Below, one piece after another: positions 20,700 through 32,550 of a stretch of DNA of 64,000 bases. The translations under genes were made by a program, and so were the position numbers. Source of the stretch: Sthenelais limicola (Eukaryota; Annelida; Polychaeta; Phyllodocida; Sigalionidae); contig OW804097.1 in assembly GCA_942159475.1 (NCBI GenBank), forward strand, positions 9,605,002-9,669,001. The letters run 5' to 3'. Position 1 is the stretch's first letter. Each line of letters begins with the position of its first letter. The notes beneath the pieces are model-generated. The model was not told the DNA's origin and did no database searches. It saw nothing but the letters and a program-made list of their open reading frames with translations.

Positions 20700-21000
20700 T
20701 CAGGCCATTATTACATTCATACGTGATTTCAGTGCTATTTGAAAAGTCAAATAGCACCTATGTGCTATTTGAGCCGAATATCCACAAGATTGATTGAAAC
20801 CAAGGTAAAATACTATTAAATCGAGTTCTCTTGTTGATTTAGTATGTAATAATTACCTAATAGCACTCTGTTTGGTTTGTAATCGATCTCAACGTTGGGT
20901 CAAATCACACTCCACCCCTTCGGTTGTTGTCCAATTTGACCCGACGTCTCGATCAATTACAAACCTCCATCGTGCCATTAGGTATAAAACTACACTTACA
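20700..21000 (+). mobile_element. Hairpin-core element P, copy 2
   Basis: Body 20705-20870 matches copy 1 (8590-8780, inverted). It continues into a hairpin with 32-nt arms 20874-20905 and 20934-20965 (27 of 32 positions pair), then CCTCCATCGTGCCATTAGG. Arm sequence differs from copy 1, but the surrounding scaffold and the unpaired positions after GATC correspond. Confidence 0.6.
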
Positions 21001-21251
21001 TGTACCTACAATTTTCGATTATTAGCTCGTTTACATGCATAAATACAGCTACACACAAGCCATGCACTGGATGTGAGAACATAACAACATATTTATATCA
21101 TAATGCAATTAAAGATAAGTACATGAAATGGTGTCTTAACATTTAAAAACTCATTTGAATACACAACACACATAACGACTGGGTGAAACTGGTTGAACAG
21201 GAGGTATGGGGGAAAGCACAGCTTGCTATAGTTGCTACTCCCATGTCTATA

Positions 21252-21608
21252 GTCTATCCGAAAAGTAGTTGACACGAGATTCCTTCTGTCCTTTAAGAAG
21301 AGAGAAAACCGGGGCTTTTGACTTCAAACCTTTGCCCCCTGAGTTGATGTTTGCGACTGACCGTGGCCAAATATACAGCTGTATTGTACTGCGCTGTCTC
21401 TGCTCCATGTGCAGCAGCTGTTGTTTTGCTTAGAAGGAAGGAAGGGCAGGTTATACTGGCTCTGTTTCCCCATGGTTGATTGCAATGTGCGACTCGCTGG
21501 GCAAATGGTTGGCAGGTCCTTGTCATAAATAGAAGTAAAAAATCACCCACTTTTCCCTCTTCTTAAAGGTACAAAAGGAATCCCGTGTCAACTACTTTTC
21601 GGACAGAC
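21252..21608. mobile_element. TIR element with TA target duplication
   Basis: Ends GTCTATCCGAAAAGTAGTTG and CAACTACTTTTCGGACAGAC are inverted copies; pairing extends about 57 bp inward to TTTAAGAAGAG / CTCTTCTTAAA. TA flanks both sides (21250-21251, 21609-21610), suggesting a Tc1/mariner-like or other TA-targeting element. The 240-bp interior is more GC-rich than its surroundings and holds no recognisable transposase. Confidence 0.75.
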
Positions 21609-21609
21609 T

Positions 21610-22197
21610 ATAGTGATTGTGAATGCTACATTGTGCATAATAATGATATTGTGAATGATATTAGAGGCTAGCTTGTGTGTTGTATGTTGTGCATGATTGT
21701 TAAGCATGAATGTTATCTTCCCCCAAATTCTAGAATTTCAGAATTTAAATCTCTGCTCTTGTAATGTATAATAATTGTTCTAGAGATCACCATTATATTT
21801 AATATTATTATTTATTTTATATTTAATCCTTCTCTTTATCGCTAGTTTATTCATCCCATAATCTTACATTATAGATGTCGAATTTTATTATTATAAATTA
21901 TAATAGCATTTATATCTATTTATTTATATTCAATTATATATTGCGTATTTATTTCTAAGCTAATATTTAATTATTTCTAAGCTAACCTATATCAATCCAT
22001 CCTCTTGCCTGCCTGCTGTTTTCTCACCGTTCTTTCCTCTTTCTTTTCTCCCTTTTAGACTACATATACTGATTATTTTGGATTACGTTCCCCTCCAGTA
22101 CATATGTTATAGTAGAAGGCTACTCTCCCCATACATAGAGTGGTAAGTAAACCCTGTAGTAGGAGTTAGTGCTGGTCTAATGGTTAATAGTCTATAT
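21610..22197. other. AT-rich interval, nothing recognised
   Basis: Very AT-rich, no gene, RNA or repeat call. Confidence 0.5.
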
Positions 22198-22432
22198 GGG
22201 TCAGATTTTCAGAAAATGTACAATCGGCAGCTCTACACATTTAGTAAATCTTTCTAAATTAGGCTGAAAAATGATGAATACCGGATATATCTGAGTATAT
22301 TTGATATCGCGTTGATTTATATTATCTGTTTTGCCATGTTAAACTGCATTTTGAAGCTCATTTCTGTCTTAAATGTGAGTTATTTGAGAGGATTGGTGAA
22401 GGCAGATTGTACATTTTCTGAAAATCTCACCC
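22198..22432 (+). mobile_element. M1 element, subfamily A
   Basis: Full length; ATAT at 22194-22197 and 22433-22436. It abuts the element at 22438. Confidence 0.88.
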
Positions 22433-22437
22433 ATATA

Positions 22438-22910
22438 GGGTCCGCCAACTGCCAATATTTTTGTTTCTTTTATTGAATTAAAGTTGTATTTTCTGTTATT
22501 ACGACGACACAATCTTACCAAATTTATTCATCTTATATGGGTTAAGTTGCCAGAAAATGTACAATTCAGCTTCACCAATTCTCTGAAATCTCAGACGTAA
22601 ATGAAATACAGTTCAACCTAACCAAACAGATGGCTAGAATCAATGCAATGCCAAATATACTCGAATTTACCTAGTATTGGCCATATTGCAGCCTTATTTA
22701 GTAGAATTTACTCAATGTGTACAGCTGCCAATTGTACATTTTCTGAAAATCTGACCCTTGGAAATGACTAAAATAGAATAGATTTTAATGTTTTTCTTAT
22801 ACATTAAATTGAGACTGGCAAAATGTATTGGGTTAGTTTTTTTAATGTTTTTACCAAATTCAGGACATGTTTCATCGATGAATGTTTTGCTGACTATATT
22901 TGGCGGACCC
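22438..22910. mobile_element. TIR element (GGGTCCGCCAA ends) split by M1
   Basis: GGGTCCGCCAA at the left and TTGGCGGACCC at the right, flanked by TA (22436-22437, 22911-22912). Without the nested M1 copy (22539-22757) it is about 250 bp and non-coding. The TA duplication suggests a mariner-like MITE. Confidence 0.65.
22539..22757 (-). mobile_element. M1 element, subfamily B, nested
   Basis: Left end GGGTTAAGTTGCCAG (variant end), right end CTGACCC. It lies inside the GGGTCCGCCAA element, so it inserted later. Confidence 0.85.
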
Positions 22911-23024
22911 TAGAGAGTGGTTAGATGTAGGAGGGTGCATGTCTGTGTGTGTGTGTGGGGGGGGGGGGTTACTCTGTATTTAGTGAACAATGGATGACAC
23001 CTGTCCTGCTACATAATGTCATAT

Positions 23025-23415
23025 GTGATGTGTTTCGGGAAAATGAGTCATAAGATGCAAAAAATAGATTTTGAGATACCATTATATCTGAAAAGATGAG
23101 ATCAAGCTGATTCCAATGATAGTAAACAGTCTAATAATCTTATAAGTATTTCTAGATTTAAAGTTTGATATTTTCGTTTTTGAAAAAAAATGTCCAATAT
23201 TTCTTGGGGTCAATAAACAGTAAAGTAACTAAATGTAGTCCATATGAGGACCTGTAAAACTAAAGGATATATTACATAGATTGTCCTGAAATTTGATACA
23301 TTAATTGATATAACTATAAGTGATAAACTCTTAAAAAATCAGAACATTCCAATGATGTGATCTTGTGAAAAATATCAATTTTGCGACTTATGACTCATTT
23401 TCCTGAAACACAACA
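23025..23415. mobile_element. M2 element, full length
   Basis: M2 reference copy, ~390 bp. Left end GTGATGTGTTTCGGGAAAAT then GAGTCATAAG; right end CGACTTATGACTCATTTTCC then TGAAACACAACAC, inverted. Inner blocks: GATTCCAATGATAGTAAACA and AAATATCAATTTTGCGAC. It is AT-rich and non-coding. The target duplication cannot be fixed from these copies. Confidence 0.8.
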
Positions 23416-24180
23416 CATACATCATAGAAGGAAATCTGTAATATGTAGAATGATATATGATATATTGTAGAAAATACAGGGATATTTTGCCCAAGTATTC
23501 GGTGTTATTAGGTTAATGAAGAAGTCAGAGGGTTTTGTATGTAGACTAACCTATAATATATCTTGTGTTCACTCAATTTGATACTATACAAAGAAAGAGG
23601 TAATATTTATAATAATCTATAATATATCTTGTCTTCTCCCCCAATGTGATATTATAGAAGGAAATAGGTAAAAAAATGAAATCATTAAAAATCGAATCTT
23701 ATTTTTATAAGAAAAAGCACATTTTCAAAAGCTCTGTAGATTTTTACAATTTAAGAGGCTTCACCTCTTTATCACAAGACAATTGCCATTTTCCAACCCG
23801 ACGATTTCATTTTTGAACACCAACAAATCAAAGGCTTAAACATGACTAGGGCAGAGAAGGGGGATATAGTTCCATATGAAACTAGAGCATTTATTTAGTC
23901 ACAAAACAAGATATGGTAGATCTGCAGTAATACATGTAGTACCACATGTAAGTGTAGTGTCCCCCCACTACCTCCCCTAGGGCCTGGTGCAGTGATTGTG
24001 TGTTCACAGGTTCTCTATTCCTGTCACGTACAGCCGGACAGTGGCAGACCAAGTGCCTTTACTCTGTAACATGGTGGGGGAAGTGGGGCAGAGAAGTGGG
24101 ATATGGTTCCCTTCTTATATCAAATTAGCAGATTTATTTAGTCAGGGCAGATATATCTACATGCAATAAATGGTGCAGTT
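23416..24180. other. AT-rich interval, nothing recognised
   Basis: No gene or family call. Confidence 0.45.
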
Positions 24181-24204
24181 GTAAGTGTTAACAAACCAAG
24201 ATAT

Positions 24205-24640
24205 GGGAGATCACAAGCTGTTGCAAGAGATCGCAAGCTGTTGCAAGAGATCACAAGCAGTTGCAAGAGATCACAAGCAGTTGCAAGAGTTCACAAGCTG
24301 TTGCAAGAGATCACAACATGTTGCAAGAGATCACAAGCAGTTGCAAGAGATCACAAGCTGTTGCAAGAGATCACAAGCAGTTGCAAGAGATCACAACATG
24401 TTGCAAGAGATCACAAGCTGTTGCAAGAGATCGCAAGCTGTTGCAGTAGATCGCAAGCTGTTGCAGGGATCACAACCTGTTGCAAGAGATCACAACCTGT
24501 TGCAAGAAATCACAAGCAGTTGCAAGAGATCGCAAGCTGTTGCAAGAGATCGCAAGCCGTTGCAAGAGATCGCAAGCCGTTGCAAGAGATTGCAAGCTGT
24601 TGCAAGAGATCGCAAGCTGTTGCAAGAGATCACAGACATG
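24205..24640. repeat. 20-bp tandem repeat, about 22 units
   Basis: Units of TTGCAAGAGATCACAAGCTG with variants GCAG, CATG, CCTG, CCGT and ATCGC. Because 20 is not a multiple of 3, each plus-strand frame reads the same 20-residue peptide in a shifted phase; the open frames follow from the repeat and are not a gene. Confidence 0.95.
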
Positions 24641-24734
24641 ATCACACAACCCTTCACCTTTCCCACCATTAATTCTGGGAACCATAGATCATTTATAGAC
24701 ACAAAAGTATTGTTGAAAATATTCAATAAATAAA

Positions 24735-25347
24735 GGAGAACTCAGAGTGTACAAAGTGGTAAATTGTTATATCCACTCACTGTTGTTAAGCTGGTTCTGT
24801 CAGTTTAGGGGCAAACTACAAATCAAAGAGTTGATGTGAATAAGAGAGAAAGGAAGCAGTAATATAAGATAAGATAAGATAAGATGTTGTTTATTTGCCT
24901 TTGAAGTATACATGAGTATCATTTTTGTGGGAACGAGACAAATGGGTCGACATGCCTTATGGTACAGCTAGTGTACCATCTCTTCCGGCCGTTACCGAAA
25001 TCAATGACTAAAATAGAATCTAGTGAAATATAGTGAGAAGACGACAGGCAAATACTCAAGAGTACAATGTTATACGTGTGGAATGTTGTAAAACAATAAA
25101 GATCCTGCAAGCAACATGTGAAGAGGCTTTAGAAGGTATTAGAGGACGCTGTAATTGATGAGAAACAGGCTGGAATCCTTGCTTAATGAATAGAGAGGTT
25201 GTGGAGGGTGTGCAGTAGGACGGGGTACAGTGGGAGTGTGTATCTGCTGCATTAAACCACTCTAAACCCAACCCTGTTAAGTGGTATAGCACATGTTAAC
25301 TCTTGCCTACCCCTCGCCCTCATGGACAGGCAAAACCTGGAAGAGGG
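24735..25347. other. Unassigned interval
   Basis: Contains a (GATAA)n run at 24865-24885; nothing else recognised. Confidence 0.45.
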
Positions 25348-25384
25348 TGAAGTTTCCAGAAAATGTACAATTGGCCTTCACCAA
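25348..25384 (-). mobile_element. M1 end stub
   Basis: GGGTGAAGTTTCCAGAAAAT then CCTTCACCAATCG, fused directly to an H element. Confidence 0.6.
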
Positions 25385-25545
25385 TCGCTAATCGATTTCC
25401 TGGCCTAGAACTCAGCACTTAAATGGGAATATATATAATGACATTTTCAGTCTTCCCAGGAATTATAATGACAATTTGTGGTTTGAAGCGAGAGGCTTTC
25501 CCTTCATTTGAAGGGTCTCTCTCAGTGTTGGGCCTAGACTAGCAC
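25385..25545 (+). mobile_element. H element, 5'-truncated
   Basis: GCTAATCGATTTCCTGGCCT, AATTATAATGACAATTTG, GAGAGGCTTTCCCTTCATTT, ending GGGCCTAGACTAG. The CAGTCTAGGC left terminus is missing. Confidence 0.65.
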
Positions 25546-25549
25546 TAGA

Positions 25550-26080
25550 TTGGTATAGATGTTTATTTAGACAAAAGCATGTTAACTATCATCAATTTCA
25601 AAGCGAAATATTGGACCAAATGAGATAAATGGAAATGAAAATGAAAAAAGCCGAAGATGACGATTTGAGTGATTTATTTAAACAACCTAATTTGTGGTTA
25701 TATATAGAAAAAAAGAAATATTTGCCAATGGCATTACCAGACTGAAATCTTTCATCAGAACATATCAAGATGAAACAAGTTGATATGAAAAAATTTGATA
25801 ATGTAAAATTGGGCTTGGGGCAGATAAATAACCCCAATTTGAGGATCCTGTGTACCAAGAATAAATGAAATCTTTTTTTTTAAAAAGTAAAGAAAAAAGA
25901 CTGTGCATCCTGCACTCAGCCCACCGTTAACACCCGTGTACCGGAGGCTGGCACCCCTCAGGCCCTGAATTAGGCACGTCTCTCCTAGTGGTCAGTCAAT
26001 GTCCAGTTGAAGGACACCTGCGGTCACTCTCACACACCTCCTCCACTGGTCAGTCTTAGGTGTGGTCAGTACATGTATGT
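25550..26080. other. Unassigned interval
   Basis: No supported gene; the 86-codon minus-strand frame at 25598-25858 has no recognisable domain. Confidence 0.4.
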
Positions 26081-26280
26081 GGGTCAGATTCGCAGAAAAT
26101 GTACAATTGGCAGCTGTAAACATTTATACTAGGTAAATTCCAGTATATTCAGCATTGCAGTGATTCTAGCAATCTGTTTGGTTAGGTTGAACTGTATTTT
26201 GAACTTTATTTTCGTCTGAAATTTGGGTTATTTGAGAGGATTGGCGAAGTTGAATTGTACATTTTCTGACAATCTGACCC
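26081..26280 (+). mobile_element. M1 element, subfamily B
   Basis: ATGT target duplication at 26077-26080 and 26281-26284. A ~30-bp deletion lies after ACATTTA. Confidence 0.88.
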
Positions 26281-26504
26281 ATGTATGGAAGGGACTTCCC
26301 CGTCACCCACCAATTTCCTCTGGTTTTTTTTAATTGTGTAGATGCTTTTGTTGGAAAGTTTGGATCAATGGGGTAGTTGGGTGCAGTCCATTGTCCCTGG
26401 CGGGGGTGGTGGGTTGTAGGGGGGGGCAGTTTATTGACCCTGGTGGGGGTGGGGGGTTGTAGGGGGTGCGAGGTGGGGGTGGTGGGTTGTTGGTTAACAT
26501 ATAT

Positions 26505-26911
26505 GTGATGCGTTTCAGGAAAATAAGTCATAAGTTGCAAAAAATAGATTTTGAGATACCATTATATTGTAAAAGAGGAGATCAAGCCGATTCCAATGGT
26601 TGTAAACATTAAGGACATCTAAGTAGTGTTTCTATTTTATGAGTTTGATATCATTATTTTTGGAAAAAAAAGTTATTCATATTTTTTGGTGGATATTTAC
26701 TAATAAAGTACCTAATTATACTACATAAGATGACCTTAGATATGCATTGATATATTTAATATATTGCCTTGAAATTTCGTACATGTATTGATATTACTAG
26801 CAGCATTAAGCACCCCAAGAATTAGAATATTCCAACAAAGATATCTCATGAATAAATCACTTTGAAAAATATCAATTTTGCGACTTATGACTCATTTTCT
26901 TAAAACACATC
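26505..26911. mobile_element. M2 element, full length
   Basis: GTGATGCGTTTCAGGAAAAT to AAAACACATC; alignable along its whole length with 23025-23415. Confidence 0.8.
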
Positions 26912-27157
26912 AAATATGATAACCAATAACCAACAGACAACCCAGACAGCAGAGGTCATGAACTCTACTGTTACCTGTTCCTCTTTAGTAGACTTGCATA
27001 ATACTGCCATTAATTAATTTCATAAGAATAATTGGAGTCATTAAAGTTAATTGTTAAATTATGTCATTAATTATAATTGGTTAATCACTTTAACATCATG
27101 ATTGCGTGATATGGAATAAGAGAAATAATTATTCTTCCATTGCGTTTATACATAATG

Positions 27158-27782
27158 GGACGTCTTACAGAAAATGAGTCACAAGTCGCAAAATTAATAT
27201 TTTTCAAAGTGATTTATTCAAAAGATCTCTTGGTTGGAATATTCTCAATCTTGGGGTGCTTAGCGCTGTTTATAGCATAAATACATGTCCCAAATGTCAA
27301 GACAGTGTATAAAATATATATATTTTCAGAAAATGTACAATTCACTTTCACCAATTCTCGGAAATAACCCAAATTTCAGATGAGAATAAAGTACAAAATA
27401 CAGTTTAACCTAACCAAACAGATTGCTAGAATCAATACAATGCCAAATATATTCGAATTTACCTAGTATTGACCAAATTGCAGCCTTATTTAGCAGAATT
27501 TACTAAATGTGTGCAGCTGCCAATTGTACATTTTCTGAAAATCTGACCCATATCCATGCATTTCTTAGGTCACCCAATAGAGTATATATTCAGCTCCTTT
27601 ACAAGAAATATTGGAAACTTTTTTTTCAAAAGTAGAAATTTCAAACTTAAAATATAGAAGTACTTATTGGATGCCCCTAATGTTTACTATCGTTAGAATC
27701 GGCTTGATCTCATCTTTTCAAATATGATGATATCTCAGAATCCATTTTTTCACTCGTGACTCATTTTCCTGCAACACATCAC
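27158..27782. mobile_element. M2 element split by M1
   Basis: Outer ends GAGTCACAAGTCGCAAAATT and GTGACTCATTTTCCTGCAAC are M2 ends. The interior is interrupted by an M1 copy at 27322-27549, so M1 was active after this M2 insertion. Confidence 0.78.
27322..27549 (-). mobile_element. M1 element, subfamily B, nested in M2
   Basis: The left GGGTCAG tip is eroded (starts ATTTTCAG); the right end is CTGACCC followed by ATAT. Confidence 0.83.
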
Positions 27783-27797
27783 ATATATGGACCTTTA

Positions 27798-27990
27798 TGA
27801 TTTAGATTTAGATTTAAATATATTTTATTCAGGACATTGAACATTTTCATACAGACAGTACAAATATTCTCAGGACAGCCTGAATTGCCGAAAAGAGTTT
27901 TACTAAAGTAGCTAACTTACAAATATAGCATATCAGGAGTGCGGTTTTGTATGAAACTACACCCATATACACTGATATACAACTGGCATA
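27798..27990 (-). repeat. Retroelement 3'-end-like repeat
   Basis: Plus strand begins (GATTTA)n then TATTTTATTCAGGACATTG and ATATTCTCAGGACAGCCTGA; reversed, it ends CTGAATAAAATA plus a (TAAATC)n tail, as LINE or SINE 3' ends do. Related pieces lie at 15345, 41010 and 56505. Family unknown. Confidence 0.35.
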
Positions 27991-28780
27991 TACAGAAATA
28001 ATCAACTACATCATAAAGAAACCACCGTAAATTATGGAACTTACAATATAGGGATGCCCCAACTACTAACACATGTATAGTTTAAGATTGTGACCTGGTA
28101 CATAGGTAAGCACACCAATAGTCAATAGACTATATAATAAGAATATATGCTATAAAAGATGTGAAATATAAAATGAGAATATGCTATACTCGTAGTCACA
28201 CACAACTATGTGATGATATATAACTCGACAGCCCAGTGTATCAGCACATTAATACTTATATATTTATACTGTATATATATGTTGATTATCAGAACGTAGA
28301 ATTTATACCTGTTTTATTGATAATATAATATATCTTATTTTTCATTATTGTTGTGTAGAAAGTATAATATGAAAGTCATGTATAGGATACAAACGAATAT
28401 AGATGGAAACATCTAGATGTACCTATCTGAATGTAAGAATAAAAACGTTACAACAACAACAACAAAAAAAAAAAATGAGATATCGACACATTTACATATA
28501 TGAATTCTTAAATTCAAACAGGCACATACAGATTGCAATTCGTACGATATGATTTACATACATCAAATTTATGAGATGATTAATAGACATTAATAGACGT
28601 TTTTATCCCATTAATTGTTTGTTCTGTTAATCACTAGACATAGAAAGCTTATGTAGGCTTTTTAATGATGTTATGCAGCTGGATTTAGCCTAATGAGATG
28701 TCTGGGCCCTCACTAATGGTTATTACGTAACTGGCCTCTAATTAGTGCAGATATGCGCCCATGCTACATAACTCCACATG
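27991..28780. other. AT-rich interval, nothing recognised
   Basis: Poly-A-containing AT-rich DNA without a gene call; it may be the 5' continuation of the retroelement-like repeat before it. Confidence 0.4.
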
Positions 28781-28784
28781 TTGG

Positions 28785-29175
28785 TCCTGGGTATGACCAT
28801 AAAGTGCCTTTCTGTCTCTTTTTTTTGTCTCTTTCTCCCTACTTCTCTATCTCTATTTCCTTGGTATGATCATAAACTGCCTCCCTCTCAGCTCTCCCGC
28901 CCTTGAGTGAGTGAGTGAGTAATGGTTGCTTAATGCCATGACGATCCCCCGCCCTTGATATAACCATATTAAATGTGTTGATAAGGGCGTAAAGCAACCA
29001 ATCTCACTCACTCCCTCTCAGCTCTCCCGCCCTTGATATAACCTTCAATGTGTTGATAAGGGCGTCAAGCAACCAATCTCACTCAATCACTCCCTCTCAG
29101 CTCTCCCGCCCTTGATATAACCATATTAAATGTGTTGATAAGGGCGTAAAGCAATCAATCTCACTCACTCACTCA
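28785..29175 (+). mobile_element. Compound element C, three-unit copy
   Basis: Starts TGGTCCTGGGTATGACCATA, one pyrimidine-rich block, then three units of CTCCCGCCCTTGATATAAC to AAGCAACCAATCTCACTCAC. An extra GTGAGTGAGTAATGGTTGC lies between blocks. Confidence 0.7.
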
Positions 29176-29474
29176 TAACTCCACATGCTCCTATTGTATG
29201 TTTATGGTTTTTGTACTGCTTGCATTTTATTGTACAGATAGCAGACAACATTCCAGTCAAACTTGAAGATACAAAACAGACCCTTTAAGTTTCACAAATA
29301 GATTGAATTAATTAACATATTTCTTACATTGATGAAGTAATAAAAATAATATGAAAAATGGGTGAAACACAATCAGAGGACATTATGATGTATGTTCAAC
29401 CAGGTTTAGTTATCTTTGGAGTGAGCAGACAACCAAATATTTTGTGAGATTAAATACAGGTTTTGGGATATATA

Positions 29475-29748
29475 CAGGTTAACTAACGAGTTGGTTGAAG
29501 GAGCGTGAATATTGCACGAGTTGTGTAGCAACGAGTGCAATATTATAAGGGACTGAAACAAACTGATTTATTATACATGCTTTCAATCATGATTTTATTT
29601 CTTAAAATGGAGTCTTAAATATTAATTTAGTAAAAAAAACCAGATTGGTTGCCATGACAACCGCACGTAAATCACTAGTGAAATACGCACTGGGCGTAAC
29701 TCACTCTAGATACGTTGTTTTTAAAGCAATGCGTGTGTAATAAATATC
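29475..29748 (+). mobile_element. F3 element
   Basis: CAGGTTAACTAACGAGTTGG to CAATGCGTGTGTAATAAA. It carries the fullest version of the GTGTAGCAACGAGTGCAATA block. Confidence 0.75.
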
Positions 29749-29749
29749 A

Positions 29750-30740
29750 GACAACCATATTTTTTAAAACTGTTTTTTTTTCCCAAAGCCATTAATTTTT
29801 TCAACCCTAGCCTACCAGCCTACCAAATATAAGAAGTGAAAATAGACAAATGCGAGCATGTAGTTAAGGAGTTAAATTCTTACAGAGAATATCTCACGCC
29901 CATGAAATACTCCTAAAGTCTAAAGTGAGATTGTCCAATTGTAATGAAATCTCCTACCATTATGCATTGAAATATGTCAAAAAGGGGGTAGTGTCTACTT
30001 GTGAATATTGGAATCTAGACGGTCGGCACCCTCCGCTTCTTCCTTGGAAGAAGTCAGAATGACTCTTATTTACAATTTCACACGGTGCACAGACAGCTAG
30101 GGTCCAACGGAATTTACACTTATACCACATGGTTACTTCTCTGCCTGCATTCAATAATTTCCCCTCTGAGAATGTCTATTGACGCATGGAATACTTAGTT
30201 TAGGTCTTTGCCTACAGCCTAGCGTACTTAGATTGTAGATTCAGGTACTCACGCTTCCACAATTGGTTTTCGTTTCAACCTCCACACTCAACCAACACAG
30301 CTATATCCACGCCATTATCGCGTTGACCATTCCGATCCCTTGTTCCGTTCCGTACGAGCCGGAAGTCACGTTCACTCTAATCAACGTAACCGGCAAATGG
30401 GATTCGAAATGGATAGCGCTGTTTATTGACTGAATAAACAGCGCCGAGGCCCGGGTGGGACGTGGGGTGATGCGACAGGTGGGTGGAGGGTAATTCGTTG
30501 GAAATTTAGATATAAAAACAATCTAAAAGCGTTGAAATATAACCCATTTACTTCCTACAAATAAATACCTTGTGCGGATACTTTCTGGATTTGAGGGCTT
30601 GTTATGGACGCTGTGTGGCGCATGCGCACTATAGACCGGTAGCAGCAATGTCAGCATGTCATCCATTATTCAGTAACCATGGCGACCTGCTTTGTCATCC
30701 CCGGCCCATCCATTAAGTGGGCACGTGTGGAAGTGTAAGG
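29750..30740. other. Unassigned interval with a hairpin
   Basis: No gene supported. A perfect 12-bp-arm hairpin lies at 30416-30444 (GCGCTGTTTATT, 5-nt loop, AATAAACAGCGC). Confidence 0.45.
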
Positions 30741-30975
30741 GGGTCAGATCGTCAGAAAATGTACAATTGGCAGCTCTACACATTTAGTAAATTCTGCTAA
30801 ATTAGACTGAAAAACTATAAACATCAGATAAATCTGAGTATATTTAGTATTGTGTGGTTTTAAAATATCTGTTCTGCTATGTTTAATTGTATTTTGAAGC
30901 TCATGTTTGTCTTAAACTGTGGTTATTGTAGAGAATTGGTGAAGGCGAATTGTACATTTCCAGAAAATCTGACCC
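30741..30975 (+). mobile_element. M1 element, subfamily A
   Basis: Full length; flanks AAGG and AAGT differ at one base. Confidence 0.87.
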
Positions 30976-31006
30976 AAGTGTAGGGTGTGGGGAGGAGTAG
31001 GGGTGT

Positions 31007-31037
<31 letters not shown>

Positions 31038-31354
31038 TACTGCCAACCCTCTTATCGACATTTAAACATCTGCACCACTCTATAAGGTTGATAGACAACT
31101 AGGCCGGGCTTGTGGACCATGTAGAACCAGTCTTCACAGTCGCCAGAGTTGTCTTGTACTAATAAAGTTCATTTTGATACAAAAACAGTATTTTTAGTCT
31201 CACGACTCAAATATAAATAATGCAAAATGTCACGAGCTATTACGTCTGGTACCTTTTTTCTCTATTGATTCGGCATCACAGTTTATTTTTATTTGTTATT
31301 TCTTTGAAATAGGCTGGCGTTGTGAGCTTGTATCTTTCCTTTGTTAAACTCTGT

Positions 31355-31905
31355 ATTAGAAGACAGGAAAGGGAAAGAAAGGGGGGAGGAAAGAGAAAGA
31401 GGAGAGGGAAATAGAAAGGGGGAGGAAACAGAGAAGGAGAGACAGGGGAAGGAGAGAGAGATGACATGCTCAAGCCGGAGGAGAGAAGAGGGGAGGAAAC
31501 ATAAAGAGAGGGGAGGAAACAGAGCGGGAGGAGAGAAGAGGGAGAGGAAACATAAAGAGAGGGGAGGAAACAGAGCGGGAGGAGAGAAGAGGGCGAGGAA
31601 ACATAAAGAGAGGGGAGGAAACAGAGCGGGAGGAGAGAAGAGGGAGAAGAAACATAAAGAGAGGGGAGGAAACAGAGCGGGAGGAGAGAAGAGGGGGAGA
31701 GTGGGTGGAAAGAGAGAGAGAAGGAAAGAGAGATAGAAGGGGAGGAGGAACCAGAGAGGGGGAGGAGAGGGAGAGAGGGGGTGGAGGAAGAGAGGAAGAG
31801 AAGGAGAGAGGGGAGGAGAAGGAGAGAGGGGAGGAGAAGGAGAGAGGAGAGGAGAAGTGCAAGGGGAGAGGGAGAGACAGGGGAAGGGACGGAGAGAGAG
31901 ATGGA
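31355..31905. repeat. GA-rich minisatellite with 50-bp units
   Basis: 31480-31695 holds about four 50-bp units with GGAAACATAAAGAGAGGGGA and AACAGAGCGGGAGGAGAGA. Flanking sequence is irregular GGAGA repeat. Confidence 0.9.
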
Positions 31906-31929
31906 TCACTCAAGGTGACATCTATATAT

Positions 31930-32164
31930 GGGTCAGATTTTCAGAAAATGTACAATTGGCAGCTCTACACATTAAGGAAATTCTCCTAAATTAGGCTGAA
32001 AAATGAAGAATACCAGGTATATCTGAGTATATTTTGTATCGCATTGATTTAAAGTATCAGTTCTATTATGTTGAACTGCATTTTGAAGCTCATTTTTGTC
32101 TTATATGTGGGCTATTTGAGACGATTGGTGAAGGCGAATTGTACATTTTCTAAAAATCTGACCC
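31930..32164 (+). mobile_element. M1 element, subfamily A
   Basis: Full length; flanks ATAT and ACAT. Confidence 0.87.
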
Positions 32165-32334
32165 ACATAACTAATGGCTCACTGCCACATCCCCCATTGT
32201 TATCACTCTAACTAACATTGAAGCACAACAATACCAACACTTATCAATCCGTCTAATTGAACTTATAATGGATAAACCAACCCTGCCCCAGCGCTGTCCT
32301 GTAAGTTACAAAATCACTGACACAGTTCAAACCC

Positions 32335-32525
32335 TCAGATAACAATGGCATGTCAGTGATTGGACGCCTACTTCGCTAATCAGTTTCCTGGCCTAGGACT
32401 AGGCGTTTTAATGGGATTATAATGACCTTTTGCGGTCTTAATGGAATTATAATGACACTTTTCGGTCTGAGGCGAGAGGCTTTCCCCTCGTTTGAAAGGA
32501 CTTTCTCATCTTTGGACCTAGACTA
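32335..32525 (+). mobile_element. H element, near full length
   Basis: TCAGTGATTGGACGCCTACT, GGCCTAGGACTAGGCGTTTT, AATTATAATGACACTTTT, GAGGCGAGAGGCTTTCCCC, ending TTTGGACCTAGACTAG. The middle contains two copies of the AATGG.ATTATAATGAC block. Confidence 0.7.
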
Positions 32526-32550
32526 GATAGACACACGGGATGCCACATAT

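Noticed and set aside
21293..21550. 85-codon minus-strand frame inside a TIR element as a transposase remnant
   Set aside because: No catalytic or DNA-binding motif is visible and the frame is short.
24205..24640. CRISPR-like array
   Set aside because: Direct repeats are contiguous with no unique spacers, and the DNA is animal-like.
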